DNA of 64,000 nt, from the NCBI GenBank assembly GCA_029961685.1, contig JARWKL010000003.1:16726884-16790883 (forward strand). The letters are read 5' to 3'. How positions within the stretch are numbered: the first letter of the stretch is position 1; each line of letters starts with the position of its first letter. Shown here in pieces: positions 1-12,545 of the stretch. Source of the stretch: Aristolochia californica (lineage: Eukaryota > Streptophyta > Magnoliopsida > Piperales > Aristolochiaceae). The notes beneath the pieces are model-generated. The model ran no database searches and was not told the DNA's origin. It saw nothing but the letters and a program-made list of their open reading frames with translations. A program made the position numbers and the translations under genes.

Positions 1-771
1 ATATATTTCATCCAATTATAACATATCTTCACACAATATAATTATCATAAGATAAATAATCTGATAGATTTCAGTCTCTGTCATCTGGCCGAACTAAGTA
101 TTGTTTCTCCTTTTTTCCCGAATGACCATTGACTCTTCCAAGAAAAATATCTTCTTTTAAAAAAATCATACCAAGAATTGGTTGAATAGGTATGAAAATA
201 GACTTACGTATCTTTCGTTTGATATATAATTCTCCATATAAAGTCTCTTTCTTGATAGCATAAAATACCTCGAAATTTGTAACTTTTTGCTGTTGCTCGA
301 ACCTCTTCTTCAATCTCACTTTTGTTGCTTCAAATATCGATTTCTCTTTGTAGATAACTCAGATAAAAAATTGGTTGAATATGTAAAAGAATAGACTTAC
401 AAATATTTCTTTTGATATATATTTCTCCATATAAAGTCTAGTTATCGATAGCAAAAAATACCTCGGAATCAGATGGCTCGAACCTTTCTGCGATCTGACC
501 TTTGCTCATTCAAATATCGATATCTCTCTGTAGATAACTCCGATTGGAACAAATATGTTTTATTTGGAAATTAAACTCAAATATATTTCCACCAATATAT
601 AATATTCAATATGAAAAACTATGTATAGTGTTAAAAAATGCAAAGAGAACTATGGGTGTAGGGATTGAAAAATTACTACGAACCTAGACCTAGGGTTTAG
701 GGTTTAGAGAAAAGGATCACATTACCTCCATGAGTTGACCAAGTCAACTCACAGAACCTGCTCTAATACCA
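1..771 (-). mobile_element. Fam-A element, 5' leader (runs off left edge)
   Basis: Non-coding leader of a minus-strand Fam-A LTR element. It matches 62640-63432 over its whole length, which is the same leader in a complete copy. The end next to the LTR carries the primer binding site at 760-771 (minus strand TGGTATTAGAGC, one change from the Met-tRNA type). The small open frame at 71-319 lies in this repeated leader and is not a credible gene. The rest of the element lies outside the window. Confidence 0.8.
172..543. repeat. Two-copy tandem repeat, period about 185 bp, in Fam-A leader
   Basis: Two direct copies run from about 172 to 361 and 365 to 543. Each contains ttggttgaata, tagacttac, ctccatataaagtct, ataccTCG and caaatatcgat in the same order. 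The same pair occurs at 62817-63205 in another Fam-A element, so the duplication predates the spread of this subfamily. Confidence 0.75.
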
Positions 772-1201
772 TGTTGAATTTATGAAAAGTTGAAATACTT
801 CATTGACTTCAATAACTGAGTACATGAATCTCTATTTATAATAGAAGAAGGTAGTAGAGTCCAATTACAATAAAACTACTTTTGTCTTAATTACGCCCAA
901 ACTCTAACACTTAAGGTAAGTCCTAACATAATTAGGTAACTCAATATTGATAAAAGACAAATATAACTTAAACTAAAACTCTTCTTGGTCGTGACCCTAA
1001 GATAAAGATACTTTTGTGAGTCATTCTTGATCTTCCAACTGATGTGATAAGGGTGCCAGCTCTTGGTAATCATTGTGGGTCCTACTTCTTATGGGCTTGG
1101 GCCCATCTTGTGGGCATTCCATGGTCATGTGGCCCATCTTATAATAATCTTACATATGTGGACCTTCCTTGGTCGTTTGGGCTTGATCTTATCTTCCGAC
1201 A
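772..1201 (-). mobile_element. Fam-A 5' LTR
   Basis: A 430-bp LTR whose plus-strand form starts TGTTGAATTTATG next to the PBS and ends CTTCCGACA. On the minus strand a TATA box (tataaatag) lies near 830-840, as in the other Fam-A LTRs. It is the right end of the element at 1-771 and is inserted in a Gypsy 3' end whose remains follow directly. Confidence 0.8.
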
Positions 1202-1413
1202 AGAGGAAACTTTCTGCCAGTTGGGGCAACTAGTGTAGCGTTCAATACCACAATCTCTTCGTCCGGGGTGTTACATTGCAACATTATCACCACTTGTGTC
1301 ATCCAGAGGGAACGCGGATGCCACAGATGCTACTTGGGGTGATGTGGCGACATTTAGGCACTTATACCTACCTTTGAGCTTGAGGATAAGCTCTTTCTCC
1401 AAGAGGGGTGTAA
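1202..1413 (+). pseudogene. Gypsy-1 polyprotein C-terminal remnant
   Basis: The plus strand encodes DATWGDVATFRHLY and then, one frame over, FELEDKLFLQEG. This corresponds to the DATWE...F..FxLEDK end of chromovirus-type Ty3/Gypsy polyproteins. One frameshift separates the two pieces. The tail is followed directly by a matching LTR. The upstream part was separated by the Fam-A insertion and lies outside the window. Confidence 0.7.
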
Positions 1414-1786
1414 TGTTCTGATCTCAATAACAAGCCTATTCATGAAGAGGCGCAGTGGCTGAGTCATTTAGTATTAAGTTAACTATTTTTCTTTCAATTT
1501 ACTTTTACTTTATTTTGTTTGAGTTAAAGAGTTAATATGCTATAGGGGCATTATTGTAATATTTTATCTGGAACCTTGTTCGCGTTAACCCTTCTTAAGG
1601 GGTGAAAGAAATGAGAAAGGGGAAGTCTTGATTTAGAGTAAACAAGGGTTTTGAGTTCTCCTCAATGAACTCAGGGGTATGGGTTCTCCTTAACGAACCT
1701 AGGGTTTTCAAGCTTCCCTTCGACTTGATTCTTCTCTTATCTTCTTCTTCCCTACGAATCGCCATGTGAGATCCAGGACCATAACA
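1414..1786 (+). mobile_element. Gypsy-1 3' LTR
   Basis: Starts TGTTCTGATCTCAATAACA just after an aagagggg purine tract and ends CAGGACCATAACA. Both ends resemble the LTRs at 48827-53913 (TGTTATGGACTC... and ...GGACCATAACA on the minus strand). About 373 bp, no coding content. Confidence 0.7.
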
Positions 1787-3699
1787 CTGCTTGTAGAAAG
1801 AGAAATGTTATAGTTCTACAGGAAGCTAAATAATGTAGAAACCAAAAAAAAAAAAAAAAAAAGAACAAACAAACAAAAATAAAATCAGAGAATATCAAGA
1901 ACCATGAATATCTTGTTCCCTTTTTTGGATTGTTACATCTTAATACTTTTAATTTTCAAAACAAGAAATAAAATGATATTTCATTGTAAATATATAAATC
2001 ACTATAGAAACTTCCAGACTTAACAAACCTATGACACATACATGATACCCTACCCTCTTATAAATGTCAAGTGCTCTAACAACATCCTGCTGCTACATCT
2101 CAAAAACTGCCAAAAAGGTTAACAAATAAATCATAAACACTATTAATAAAGTAGTATGTACACGTATGGCAAACTATGCATTCCAATTCCACTCAACTAA
2201 ACATCATTGTGTGGACTATTTCCAGCTCAAATAGATGTGTGCTCAAAAGCTCATAACTTGATATCTGGTTTTTTAACTAAAGTTGGTTTTATCATTAAAG
2301 TAGAAACCAAAAATCCATTTTTGGGCTTTGAACTTGTAACTCAATCAAGATGTTACCATGCCACTCATCCTATTCTAAGAAAGTTAACATAATGCATATT
2401 CCACTATCCAACTATTTGTAATCCATATCCAGAATATGATATATTTCATATATATTCATATCCTCGCCAATAACATTGTTAGTTGGACATAACATAAAAA
2501 TATTTTGTTAGATTATCAATTTATGATAGGTTGGATATTAAGATGTTGATTACCATTCAACCCTATAAAGATATGTTACAAAATGAAGTTATTACCAGAC
2601 CTCATTCTCCAACCAGACAGTGGAGTGCTCTAACATGTCAACCAAGAATACTATCATTAATGGCATGAAAGTTTGACACTTTCACCAACAAATTTTAGGA
2701 AGATAATAACAATTTAGAGGGTTAGATACCAAAAAAATATGTTTGATAAATAAAATAATTGAGAAAGATGTACTCACAATTGCAACTGCATAGTGGATTA
2801 CATTATTAGATACAACTGCTCCCTCGGGAAGCAAAAATGCAAGAAGTCAGAATGATATAATACTTACAATCATATTAGACCAATAAAAGAATGATTCATG
2901 GTATATTTGTGTTGCTAAGAATTTAACAAAGAACTCCCCACATTTGTTTGTTATGAAAGCCAAAGTAACAATTTACTTCCTTGCAAGAGAGAAGACAGAA
3001 AAGCAGCTGTTACAAAGTAGGTAATTGCTTCGGCAACTCAATGGTGTTGAGTCCCTTAGTTCGTTTCCACGAATAGCTCATTACAGGCATAAATTAGTTC
3101 TCAACCTGTTGGTATGCAGTGTACTTTTAATTAAAATGTGCCTATTAAATCTCAAAACTCACAATCTCAACCACTATGTTCACATTCGCAACCAAAAGAT
3201 AATCGCCAAGATACTGACAGTCTTTATTCCGAACCATTTAGATCAAATCTTCTCTTTTTTGGCAAGGGCAAGAAGCAATACAAGTAATAGTGGAATAGAG
3301 TAAATATTTCACAAACTGCATTGTATATTAGTGTAGAAATTTTAGAAAAACACAGACCGACATAATAAGGTTTAATAGAATCAAATTGGAAAGATCAGCT
3401 TACATGTGGTCCATTTTGTGACTTCTGTTGGCAACACCCAAGTCAGCTAGAGCGACGAAGAATTGATGAGGTGGGAGATAACATGGTAGAAAAGGTTGAG
3501 GAATGCTTGAAATACAAAAATCCCCTACAATAGGCAAGATTGTTTTGATTCTATTGTTGTCATTGAGAGAAGAATGGATTTCAGAGGGCTGAGAGGTGGG
3601 GTTGTTCTCTCGACGAAATGCCTCTTCACGATTCTGAATACCCGAAGATAAAAATCTGAACTCAAACTCGAAGCACCCCCTCCCATTGATGCCTAGTCC
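1787..3699. other. Non-repetitive-looking stretch, no gene recognised
   Basis: AT-rich sequence with short open frames only (up to 92 codons), none resembling a known family. A run of 19 A lies at 1844-1862. It could hold distal regulatory sequence of the gene at 4377, but nothing specific is visible. Confidence 0.4.
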
Positions 3700-3870
3700 G
3701 GGTTTAATTTAGTAACTGAGCCAACTCGCAAGCTCGTGAACCAAACTGCGGCTCATTCAAGTTCGGCTCGGTTACTTAAACGAACACGAATCGCTACTTG
3801 AGTTTGAATTGAGCCGGATCCTAACCGAGCTCGATCATGAACCATTCGAACTTTCGATGCCACCCCTAGG
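3700..3870. repeat. Degenerate GAGCTCG/CGAGC-rich repeat fragment
   Basis: Contains several imperfect copies of a ctcggctcg / gagctcg motif (gttcggctcggttact, ccgagctcgatcatg). Low-complexity blocks of this kind are common in dispersed plant repeats. No terminal structure is visible, so the class is unknown. Confidence 0.4.
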
Positions 3871-4376
3871 CTCCATAGGGGAGGGAGTGGAAGCACCCTT
3901 TTCTTGGGCCTAACTAGCAGGAGTAGGTCCATCACCCTCTATCGGTCATGCGGAGGCCCCTTTCCCATTTATAGAAAAAACAGGGGAAAAGGTTGCTCGG
4001 AGTGGCACATCCTCGCCTCTCCACTTTAATTTGTTTTCTAAAATGGAAGAGTGCGGCTCCGTTTCACTTTACGGAGTCTCCTCGGTGAGGGGAAGGGTGG
4101 CCCCTACCGAGAATGTCGAAAAAGGGGGGTAGGGGCTGTGGTGGGCTGGACGCCGGGGTACCACATCGGCAAGTAGGTAAGAATTGAATTTGGATGTTCA
4201 GATGCTGTGAGGTGTAATATCAAAATATGTACACCAGACATCATGTGGAAGCCACGTCTGAGAAAACTTGTTGCCTCGGCTGGTTTGGTGAAAAAACCAC
4301 GACTCCACAAAGCCACTGGACTCTGTCCGATCGATTGCCCCCATAGCAGGCTGCAACCACCGATACCCAAATCCCT

Positions 4377-5285
4377 ATGGCTAGGACACCATCTCCTCTC
4401 ACGGTCCCCATCAAAACTGCAGCTCGCAAGCTCCCTGTCAAGCGCAAACTCCCTGACTCGGATGCGCCTATGCAGATTCCGAAAGTAGAGCCTCCTCTCG
4501 CTTCTGGCGCCGACGAGGACGACGATCTACTCCTCGATGACGAGCCCCTTGATCTCGAAGACGACGTCAAGCCCCCTCCGTTCAAGTTTCACCGAATTTG
4601 GCCTGAAATTGACGAGCGCAGATTTCTACAGTGTCTCCTCGATTCTGCCGCCGATGGCCTAGTCTTCCCTCGCGATCTCACTCTCTTCTACGACCGCTTT
4701 TCACAGTCCATGCCGCAGCCTTACACCAAAACCCAGCTCTCTGAGAAACTCCGCCGTCTCCGCAAAAAGTTCCGCGTTTTGTCCGCTCGTCTCTCTCGTG
4801 GACTCGACTCCTCACTCCTGACCCCTCACGATCGTGCCCTCTTTCACCTTTCCAAGCAGCTCTGGCACCCCTCCTTCGCCGTTACCTCGCCCTTCGCCGC
4901 GAGTATTAAGAAAAAGAACCCAAAGGTTAGGGTTAGGGCTTCGTGCTCTCCTCCTGCAGCTCAACCCTCGTCTTCTCCTCAGCCGCTGGACAGTGGGGGA
5001 AATCCGGATTCGGATCTTGCTCCTCAAGAAGAGGATGAAGAGGAGGAAGAGCCTCTCACCCGTAGCTGTGGGCTCGGCCGCTGTACTGCAAAGGCGGTAT
5101 TGGACGTCTTTGATAGTTCACTAAAAGATATACGGACAGTTCTGATTCGTCAGGGACTGCTTTTTCCCGGTCATGTATCGGGGTCTGGTGATCTGACTCA
5201 AAGGTGGAGAGAACAACGAGTAGCGGAGCTAGACGTTTTAGCCCGGCGGTTGAGGTTGGTTCTCGAGCAAGCTATCCATCAATGA
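4377..5285 (+). CDS. GeBP-like (DUF573) transcription factor, 302 aa
   Basis: A single-exon gene of the GLABROUS1 enhancer-binding protein family, plant-specific nuclear DNA-binding proteins linked to trichome and cytokinin-related regulation in Arabidopsis. Order of parts: a basic N-terminus with a KRK cluster near residue 23; an acidic stretch at about 45-63 (DEDDD...DLEDD); the DUF573 DNA-binding domain at about 69-166 (FHRIWPEIDERRFLQ, FYDRF, KLRRLRKKFRVL, and LWHPSF at the end); a Pro/Ser-rich linker with an acidic tract at 218-225; and a C-terminal helical region at about 236-300 (VLDVFDSSLKDIR, RWREQRVAELDVLARRLRLV) typical of the family's dimerisation end. The ATG has G at +4; the next in-frame Met is residue 32. 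The GC-rich coding sequence contrasts with the AT-rich surroundings. It is the only intact host gene seen. The subfamily member is not determined. Confidence 0.93.
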   Translation: MARTPSPLTVPIKTAARKLPVKRKLPDSDAPMQIPKVEPPLASGADEDDDLLLDDEPLDLEDDVKPPPFKFHRIWPEIDERRFLQCLLDSAADGLVFPRDLTLFYDRFSQSMPQPYTKTQLSEKLRRLRKKFRVLSARLSRGLDSSLLTPHDRALFHLSKQLWHPSFAVTSPFAASIKKKNPKVRVRASCSPPAAQPSSSPQPLDSGGNPDSDLAPQEEDEEEEEPLTRSCGLGRCTAKAVLDVFDSSLKDIRTVLIRQGLLFPGHVSGSGDLTQRWREQRVAELDVLARRLRLVLEQAIHQ

Positions 5286-7619
5286 CTGAATACTGTATAT
5301 AGAACTCGTCCTTCCTTGTTGATGTAGTGTTTTCACTTCAATTTTACATTTTGGTTTTGTACATCACTCACATTTGGACACTTTTTTGTTTCGTGTTTGG
5401 TTCTAAATCTGTTTGTTTATCGCTATCTGTTTGCTAAAGCAGATTCCAAATATTTGTATATTGTTACGACTGCAGTTGTAGTTTACAACGAAATCATCTG
5501 CATAAGTTTTCACACAATCTCGTCATAGCAGCTTGTGGGAGAACCTAAGAGGAAAGCATTTATTCCCCAGAGTATCAGCTCTCTGCCCCGTTCTCTTGGT
5601 CTTAGTTTACGTCAAATTAGTTTAGAATACATTCTAGGCGAGCACATTGGAGCAGATGAATTAAATCCATCGGGGTGTTTCTTACCCCTAACACCTGGAA
5701 ATATTTTCTGTGAGGAAGATGATTTTGTTAACCCAGGAGGAGGCCACAACACTCCAATTAGATCCAGTCATATATTTAATTGAGTTTATTTACTGGTCAG
5801 CAGGGTATCCGTCATCCCTGGGAAGAGCTAGGGAGGAGAAGACCTACATTGGATCTTCTCAAATTTCCAAACCCAAAAGGTTGTGTATCATTGTATCAAC
5901 TTAATGTTAGATCTTTAGCTTTCTGGCTCTAATTTTCTGTTAAAGTTGTATGATTTGAAAGATGAATGGATGGCAATGAATTTTCAGCATGTTAGTAGAG
6001 TTTTCTCTTTCCCATGATTGTGTCTTGGTCAGGTACAAAATTGCCAGGGTCGGTCAAGGAGTGTCTGTGCCTTGAAAGACATACTTCTTAGGCCAGAAAA
6101 ATATTTGTCTGTTAGAGATATGATAAGAATGAGTCCGTACGTTTACTGCATTATTATTATTATTATTTTGATAAAAGTATTTACTGCATTATTTCATTAG
6201 TAGGAAAAGACATACCGGTTCTTAGTGAGTGTTGTGCACCATCAAAATGCTGGTCAGAGAGGTAGGTTAGAATTGTATGATCTATTAACTCCTGTGGTGA
6301 ATTATGGGGATTTAACAGCCACTTAGAGAAAGTAGATGTTCTTGAGATTAATGATCAGTGTTTCTTATTGTCCTCAGAATTGTATGATCATTGTTGCCAT
6401 TTCAGTGTTTGGAGGATTTGCTATTTAATGTATGAAGCACTGTTTGTGTTGTCTAATTTGAGTTCCCAAAACATGGGCTAAGTCTTGTCATTTCTTAAGT
6501 AGGTCTCAAGGTTAGTTCTCGCTTTGGCTGTGAGGTTAGTCACCTCTCTTAGATATCTTGGCCTCTGAATAAGCTATCCATGTAGTGCAGCTTGAGAAAG
6601 CACTGTGTTATACTTGTACATAGAAGGATTGATACGTTCATAAATACATACATACTACTATTACCAGGTTTTGCACTGCAGATGTTAATGGTGTCTCTGG
6701 TCCTTTATTTGTCCCAGTGGTAAATTGGTAGGCGACCTTCAACTTGGTATTGAACTTAATTTCTCTCCTCTCAAGTAGAAATGGTTTTGATGTCCTCGGA
6801 TCACTGAACTGTAGCTTATGTTACTGTCAACTGCTCCAGTGAATAAAAGTAGCAAGACTCTCTACCACCGAAATAGTAAAAGAGTCGATAGCTTGCAGTG
6901 AAAACTTTACTCCATCATGAACATTGTTTGCCTCCTCTTTGGAGCAAAATTTTGGCATCTTCATTTTTCCACTATAAGTACATGGGTATGTTTAGTTTAT
7001 GTGCTTCATGCCCCTTTTTGGGTGGGGCAGGTTGCAAAAGGAGGGAATTAGCTATCTGTCGAGGTGCTATTTTCTGTCTTGTCTTGTAAGCACAAACCAA
7101 CGATGTTGGGAACCATATTGTCAAAATTTTCAGGATGCCCAAGAAGTTCACCACAGGTGACTAGAAAATATTGTACTCTGCAATGTTGTGAGGAAGCAAG
7201 CACGATTTTGATGGAAAAGCTAAGGATTGCATGAGATTATGATGTTGCGATTCATCATTTGCATTGGTTTCCCTTCAGTGATTTAAATACTAGTTCCTTT
7301 CTATGGAATTTAGGCCCCTTGAAGGGAGCACAACATATAAGATCGCACATTCAGGTGTAATATCTCTGTGGAATGACTGAAGTAGATGCAGACTGCTGAC
7401 TTCCAGAATTACGCACGGGCGCTGTCGCTTGTACTTGCCTGGCGGCGGATTCCCTCCTTCGGCTAATTGTGATTCTGAAATGTGCTTGTTTTATGCGAGG
7501 ATTGCCTCACATTTTCGGACTCTCAAAGCGTCTTCAATTTAGTTTTATAGAGAATTGCACGCAGAATCAGTCCTTTCTAGTTAACGATATTACTTCAGCT
7601 TTCATAAAGAACATATAAT
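5286..7619. other. Downstream intergenic region, no gene recognised
   Basis: Contains the 3' untranslated region of the GeBP gene at its start. The rest has only short frames without recognisable domains. An (ATT)n microsatellite lies at about 6150-6169. The last bases at 7615-7619 (ataat) are the expected left target-site copy of the copia-1 insertion. Confidence 0.45.
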
Positions 7620-8076
7620 TGTTAAAAAAAACCTTAAATCCTAAATTCTTAATCCAGAAATAACATAATGCTAGAATATTAGGATTCAGGATAAATACCT
7701 GAGTTTATTCCAAACTATCACCTATTGTAATGGAATTATGTGGCAATCAACGAACGAATTATTGGTTTTGTGATCTTCTTTAACTAAATCTCTTTATTTC
7801 TTCAATGGGACTTTTATCTTTTTTTGCGGATGGGAAGAAGGGAAACTGTATGTGATTTAGTATATTGAGGACCATAACCATAAGGTTTCTCTTTATATAG
7901 GGTTCCTATAATTTTCTATAGTATTTACTCAATTGGCTTATATTTATGACCCATATTCCTTAATGGGTTTAACAAAATTAGATTACTTAATTTTGGCCCA
8001 TTTCATTAAATAGTAAATATAATTGAATAATAAATATGTTGCCCAAATTAGAATAAGAAACGTGAATTTCTTAACA
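7620..8076 (-). mobile_element. Copia-1 3' LTR
   Basis: 457 bp. Read on the minus strand it starts TGTTAAGAAATTCACG and ends GGTTTTTTTTAACA. A polypurine tract (AACCCAAGTAAGAGAT on the minus strand) lies just upstream at 8077-8092. It is homologous along its length to the plus-strand LTR at 40637-41073, which supports the boundaries. Confidence 0.85.
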
Positions 8077-8499
8077 ATCTCTTACTTGGGTTACATATTA
8101 TTATTAAAATAATTATATCACAAATTCTTTAGGCACACATCTGTATATTATTAGTAATGGAACCATTTTATATATTAATAATGAATCCACCGTGACTTTC
8201 ATCACATTACAGTCGTGACTAAACCACGATGATCACCATACTAATACACTTAATGACATAGATCAAATATAGATGAGTAACATGAAAATTACATGCAATA
8301 TGATCTTGTATATGCCTATTTCTAATTGGTCATTTTGTAGTCTTTAATGAGATCTTTCCAAAGTCCTTAATGCAATGCGAACATTGCTCATAAAAAGAAA
8401 CACAAACAAGTTCAAAAATAGAATAATAAGCAATCAATTTTATTATGTACAAAATCGAATAATTCAATGTCTAAAGCAAACATATAGTACAGAAATGAT

Positions 8500-10172
8500 T
8501 CCCACTAAACCAAGGTATCCTCATAAATAACGCCCATATGAGCAATGTGTTCATGAAAGACTTTAGGCGTTAAACCCTTGGTTAATGTGTCTACTACAAT
8601 AGAGTTTGTCCCTATATGTTTTATAGAAATTTAATTATTCTGAACTCTCTACTTAACAACTAGAAACTTGATGTCAATAAACTTCGACTTCGTTAAACTC
8701 CTGTTGTTGTTGGAATAAATTACAACCGAGTTATTGTCACAGTAAATCTTTAATGACATGTCAATGCTATCTACCACTCGCAGCCCAATGACAAAGTTTC
8801 ACAACTATATTCCGTGGTTGGACACCTCAAAACAAACAATGAACTGTGCGGCAATGGTTGAAGAAGCCATGAGATTCTGCTTAGCAGACTTCCATGAGAT
8901 AACTCCTTCACCCAACATAAAGATGTAGCTTGATGTGGAGCGTCTGCTATCTTGGCATCCAACAAAGTCGAAGTCAGAGAACCCAATGATCTCTAAACTG
9001 TCTGATCTCTGATAAGTGAGCATGTAGTCTTTTGTTCTCCTCAAATTACATACATGTAGTTTCATTTGGCTGCCTTCCAATGTTGCATACCCGGATTACT
9101 CAAAAACCTGCCCAGAATTTCTACTATAAATGTTATGTCAGAACAAGTACAAATTTGAGCGTACAGTAGACTTCCTACTACTGATGCATAGGGAATTTTA
9201 CGCATCTCTTTTCTTTGAAGATCATTATTAGGACACTGTTTGAGACTAAACTTGTCTCCTTTAGCGACGGGTGTGTCTCTTAGTTTACTATCTTTCATGC
9301 CGAATCTGCTCAAAACCTTATCGATATATCTCTTTTGTGACAACCTAAGGATACCTTGAGAACGATATCTAAGTATATGTATACCTAATACAAAAGAGGC
9401 ATCACCAAGATCTTTCATCTCGAATTTCTTCGTTATAAACTTTTTGGTTTCGTGCAATAAGCCTATATCGCTACTAGCGAGTAGAATATCATCGATATAT
9501 AATATTAGGAAAATGTATTTACTCCTACTGAACTTATGATATACACAGTTATCAACAACATTCGCCTCAAAACTGTACGAGGTGATGACTTGATGGAACT
9601 TGTGATACCATTGATGGGAAGCCTGTTTGAGACCATAAATGAACTTCTTCAATTTACAGACCATAGACTTTGGATCACCAGATACAAAGTTTTCTAGTTG
9701 TACCATATAAATCGTCTTGTCAATGTCTCCATTGGGAAACACAGTTTTGACATCCATCTGATGTAGCTCTAAATCTAAATGAGCCGCGAGTGTCATTATT
9801 GTTCTAAAAGAGTCTTTCAAAGATACCGAAGAGAAAGTTTCTTTATAATCTATGCCTTCCCTTTGAGTAAAACCTTTATCTCTTGACATTGCCATTTGAA
9901 TCCTTCTTGCTTTTAAACATCCATTTACAACCAATGGGTTTCGCACCTTTAGGCAACTCGATGAGATCCCAAACGTCTTTGTCATTCATAGACTTCATCT
10001 CATCCTTCATGGCATCAATCCACTTTTGAGAGTTAGAACTACGCAAGGCTTGATAGAAGTTAATCGTGTCATCTTTTGTCAATCCGACTCCATCCTCATG
10101 TTCTTGGAGAAATATGATATAATCATATGGAATTGCATTTCTCCTCTCCCTAGTGGATCTCCTTAATGACAC
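8500..10172 (-). pseudogene. Copia-1 reverse transcriptase and RNase H
   Basis: Ty1/copia pol 3' half, broken by frameshifts. RT starts near 10172 (SQKWIDAMKDEMKSM, KGAKPIGCKWMFK) and changes frame near 9985-9876. It continues with MDVKTVF and the catalytic LYIDDILLAS at about 9480-9530, then YASVVGSLLYAQI near 9170. RNase H follows at 9080-8805 (GFSDFDFVGCQDSRRSTSSYIF, VISWKSAKQNLMASST; the usual AEY is AAQ). A tail reading LTKGLTPKVFHEHIAHMGV reaches about 8505. The YxDD motif is intact, but the frameshifts make the copy inactive. Confidence 0.88.
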
Positions 10173-10283
10173 TTCTTGAGATTGGTGAGTTTGTTCTAAA
10201 GGTGGTGCAAGAGTAAGAATGTCATTGTTGTCTTGATCTAGAACAATGTCAGGAATAGGAGCCTCAACATTGTCCTCTAGTGC

Positions 10284-11740
10284 CTAAACTATGTCTTGAA
10301 CAGTAATAGGTATGGAGAACTGATCATTGTCAATAACAAATTCTTCTTCAAAGACAACATTCTTTATGTTTTGTTCCCTTCCAAACTTAATATCTTCAAG
10401 GAATCTCGCATTTCCCGTTTCAAAGATGGATCTTGATGTGGGATTGTAAAAATTATAGCCCCGAGAGCATTCAACATAACCAACGAAATAACAGCTAACT
10501 GTCTTTGAGTCCAGTTTTCTTTCATGTGGCCTATAAGTTCGTGCTTTAGCTTGACAACCACAAATGTGTAAGTGCCTAATACTAGGCTTCGTGCCTGTCC
10601 AAAGCTCATAGGGGGTTTTGGCAACTGCTTTGCTTGGTACCCTGTTAAGGATGTACACTAAGGTCCTTAAAGCTTCTCCCCAAAGTGACTTTGGCAAAGA
10701 GGAATGACTGATCATACTCACCATATCCTTAAGAGTTCGGTTCTGTTGCTCTACAACACCGTTCATGCTGGGTTTGCCTAACATGGTATATTGCAGAACA
10801 ATTCAACATTCTTTAAGGAAAATCGTGTAGGGTCCTGGACGTTGTTCTCCTGATCCATCATGCCTTTCGTAGTATTCACCACCACAGTTGAATTTGATAG
10901 CCTTTATTTTCTTTCCAAGTTGAAGTTCAACTTTAGTTTTGAAAGACTTGAAGATGTCCAAGGATTGTAACTTCTCATGTATTAAATATAGGTAACCGAA
11001 TCTAGAGTAATCGTCTATGAATGTAATGAATTACTGTTGTCCATTCCACGAAGTTGTAGGGAATTGACCGCAAATATCTATATGTATAAGTTCTAAGACA
11101 TCTGTACCTCTTTCGGCACCTAATTTTCTAACGTTTGCTTGTTTCCCCTTAATACACTCAACACAAACTTGGAAGTTTGTAGTATCTAGGGGTTCAAGAA
11201 TTTCATCCAACACAAGCCTTTTAATTCTCTGTTTAGAGATGTATCCTAAACGTTTGTGCCATAATGTGGTAGAATTCTCACTTAATTTTTGCTTCGTACC
11301 ATGTGAACTTATTTGCAGTATTTCTCTATAGGAACTAACAATATCAAACATATATAGATTATCAATTAAGGGACCGGAACCAACAAAATTTGAATTTTGG
11401 TAGAGACTAACTTTATTATTTCCAAAAGAACAAGAAAAACCTGATTTGTCCAAAATGGAAATAGAAATTAAATTCCGCCTCAAAGACGGTGCAACAAATG
11501 TCTCAAATAAATCCAAATAAAATCTGATGTTTAATTATAATCTGAAAGTTCCTATAGCCTCTACTGCAACTTTATTGTCGTCGTCCACAAAGATGAAATT
11601 TTCAGCATCACTTGGGGGTTTGCTCCACAGGTAACCCTGCAAAGACATGCTAATGTGAGTGGTAGCACCGGAATCCACCCACCAAGTATCTTTAGGTACA
11701 AAGCTAAATTAACTTCAGAACAAACTAAAGTTAGAGGCAT
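10284..11740 (-). pseudogene. Copia-1 protease and integrase
   Basis: On the minus strand the protease active-site motif WWVDSGATTHIS lies near 11680. The pre-integrase zinc finger follows (LWHKRLGYISKQRIK ... CVECIKGKQ, about 11280-11140). The integrase core continues to 10284, with LELIHIDICGQFPT near 11080, NCGGEYYE near 10870 (the usual D-N-G-G is N-C-G-G) and [18 protein letters not shown] near 10740. Several stops interrupt the frame, one near 10790 and one near 11040. It lies between gag and RT in normal copia order. Confidence 0.87.
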
Positions 11741-11749
11741 ACACTTCTT

Positions 11750-12545
11750 TACACGCTAGATGGCATACTTGGGACAATCCTTCTTCATATGTCTCGCCTT
11801 CTTGCAGAAGTAGCAGGTAAACTCCTCAACCTGCTTCTTCTATTTCTTATTCTGAGAAGATCCTTCTGCAACATCCTTACCTCTCTTCTTCTTCTTATTC
11901 TGAAAGTTTGAGGCCAAGTGAGCACTTTCAGTCTTATCCCGTTGTTGCCTCTCTTCCTCTTGCACACAGTGAGATATAAGCTCATTTAGGGACCATTTGT
12001 CCTTCTTAGTGTTATAACTCACTCTTAATTGCCCAAAGTGTGCAGGAAGAGATATCAAAACCAAATGCACGAGCAAGTCCTCAGATAGCTCCATCTTAAA
12101 TGACTTGAGTTTTGATGCGAGATGAGACATCTCTATGATGTACTCCCTTATGTTCCCTTTGCCCTTATACTTCATCGAAACGATTTTAGCCAAAAGGCTA
12201 CTCGCCTCCGATTTTTCGTTCTTAGAAAAATATTGCTCGATTTCCTCTAGGAACTTCTTGGCGCTCTTGCTCTCAGTCATAAAGCCCTGAAATGCCTCCG
12301 GAATTGAGCGTTTCATGATCATCAAGCACATTCGGTTAGAGCGCTCCCACTTCTCAATTTTAACCTCATTGAGGTTTTCCAGAGTTGAAGTGAGTTGCTC
12401 TGCCCAAAGTGCAAGATCCAAATCCATACAACCGAGAAAAATTTTCACGGTATCTTTCTATGCCTTAAAGTTCGTCCCACTCAACATTGGAATATTGATT
12501 ATTTGAGCAGTAACATTCGTAGCAGTAGCAACAAAAACTGTATAT
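11750..12545 (-). pseudogene. Copia-1 gag
   Basis: Capsid-type gag. It begins near 12540 (TNVTAQIINIPMLSGTNFKA), then a stop replaces the expected Trp before KDTVKIFLGCMDLDLALW. A long open part follows at 12448-11840 (SAKKFLEEIEQYFSKNEKSEAS, SLNELISHCVQEEERQ). A complete nucleocapsid zinc knuckle, CYFCKKARHMKKDC (CX2CX4HX4C), lies at about 11810-11770 in another frame. Typical Tork/Tnt1-like gag layout. Confidence 0.85.

Noticed and set aside
71..319. Lysine-rich 82-codon frame at the left edge
   Set aside because: It falls in the tandemly repeated Fam-A leader, and the homologous leader at 62640-63430 does not keep the frame.
2207..2392. Short open frame of 61 codons upstream of the GeBP gene
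   Set aside because: No similarity to a known family and no coding signature; similar lengths are expected by chance.
4922..4940. Telomere-like ggttagggttaggg
   Set aside because: Only two units, inside the GeBP coding sequence where it encodes KVRVRA; chance or a telobox-like match.
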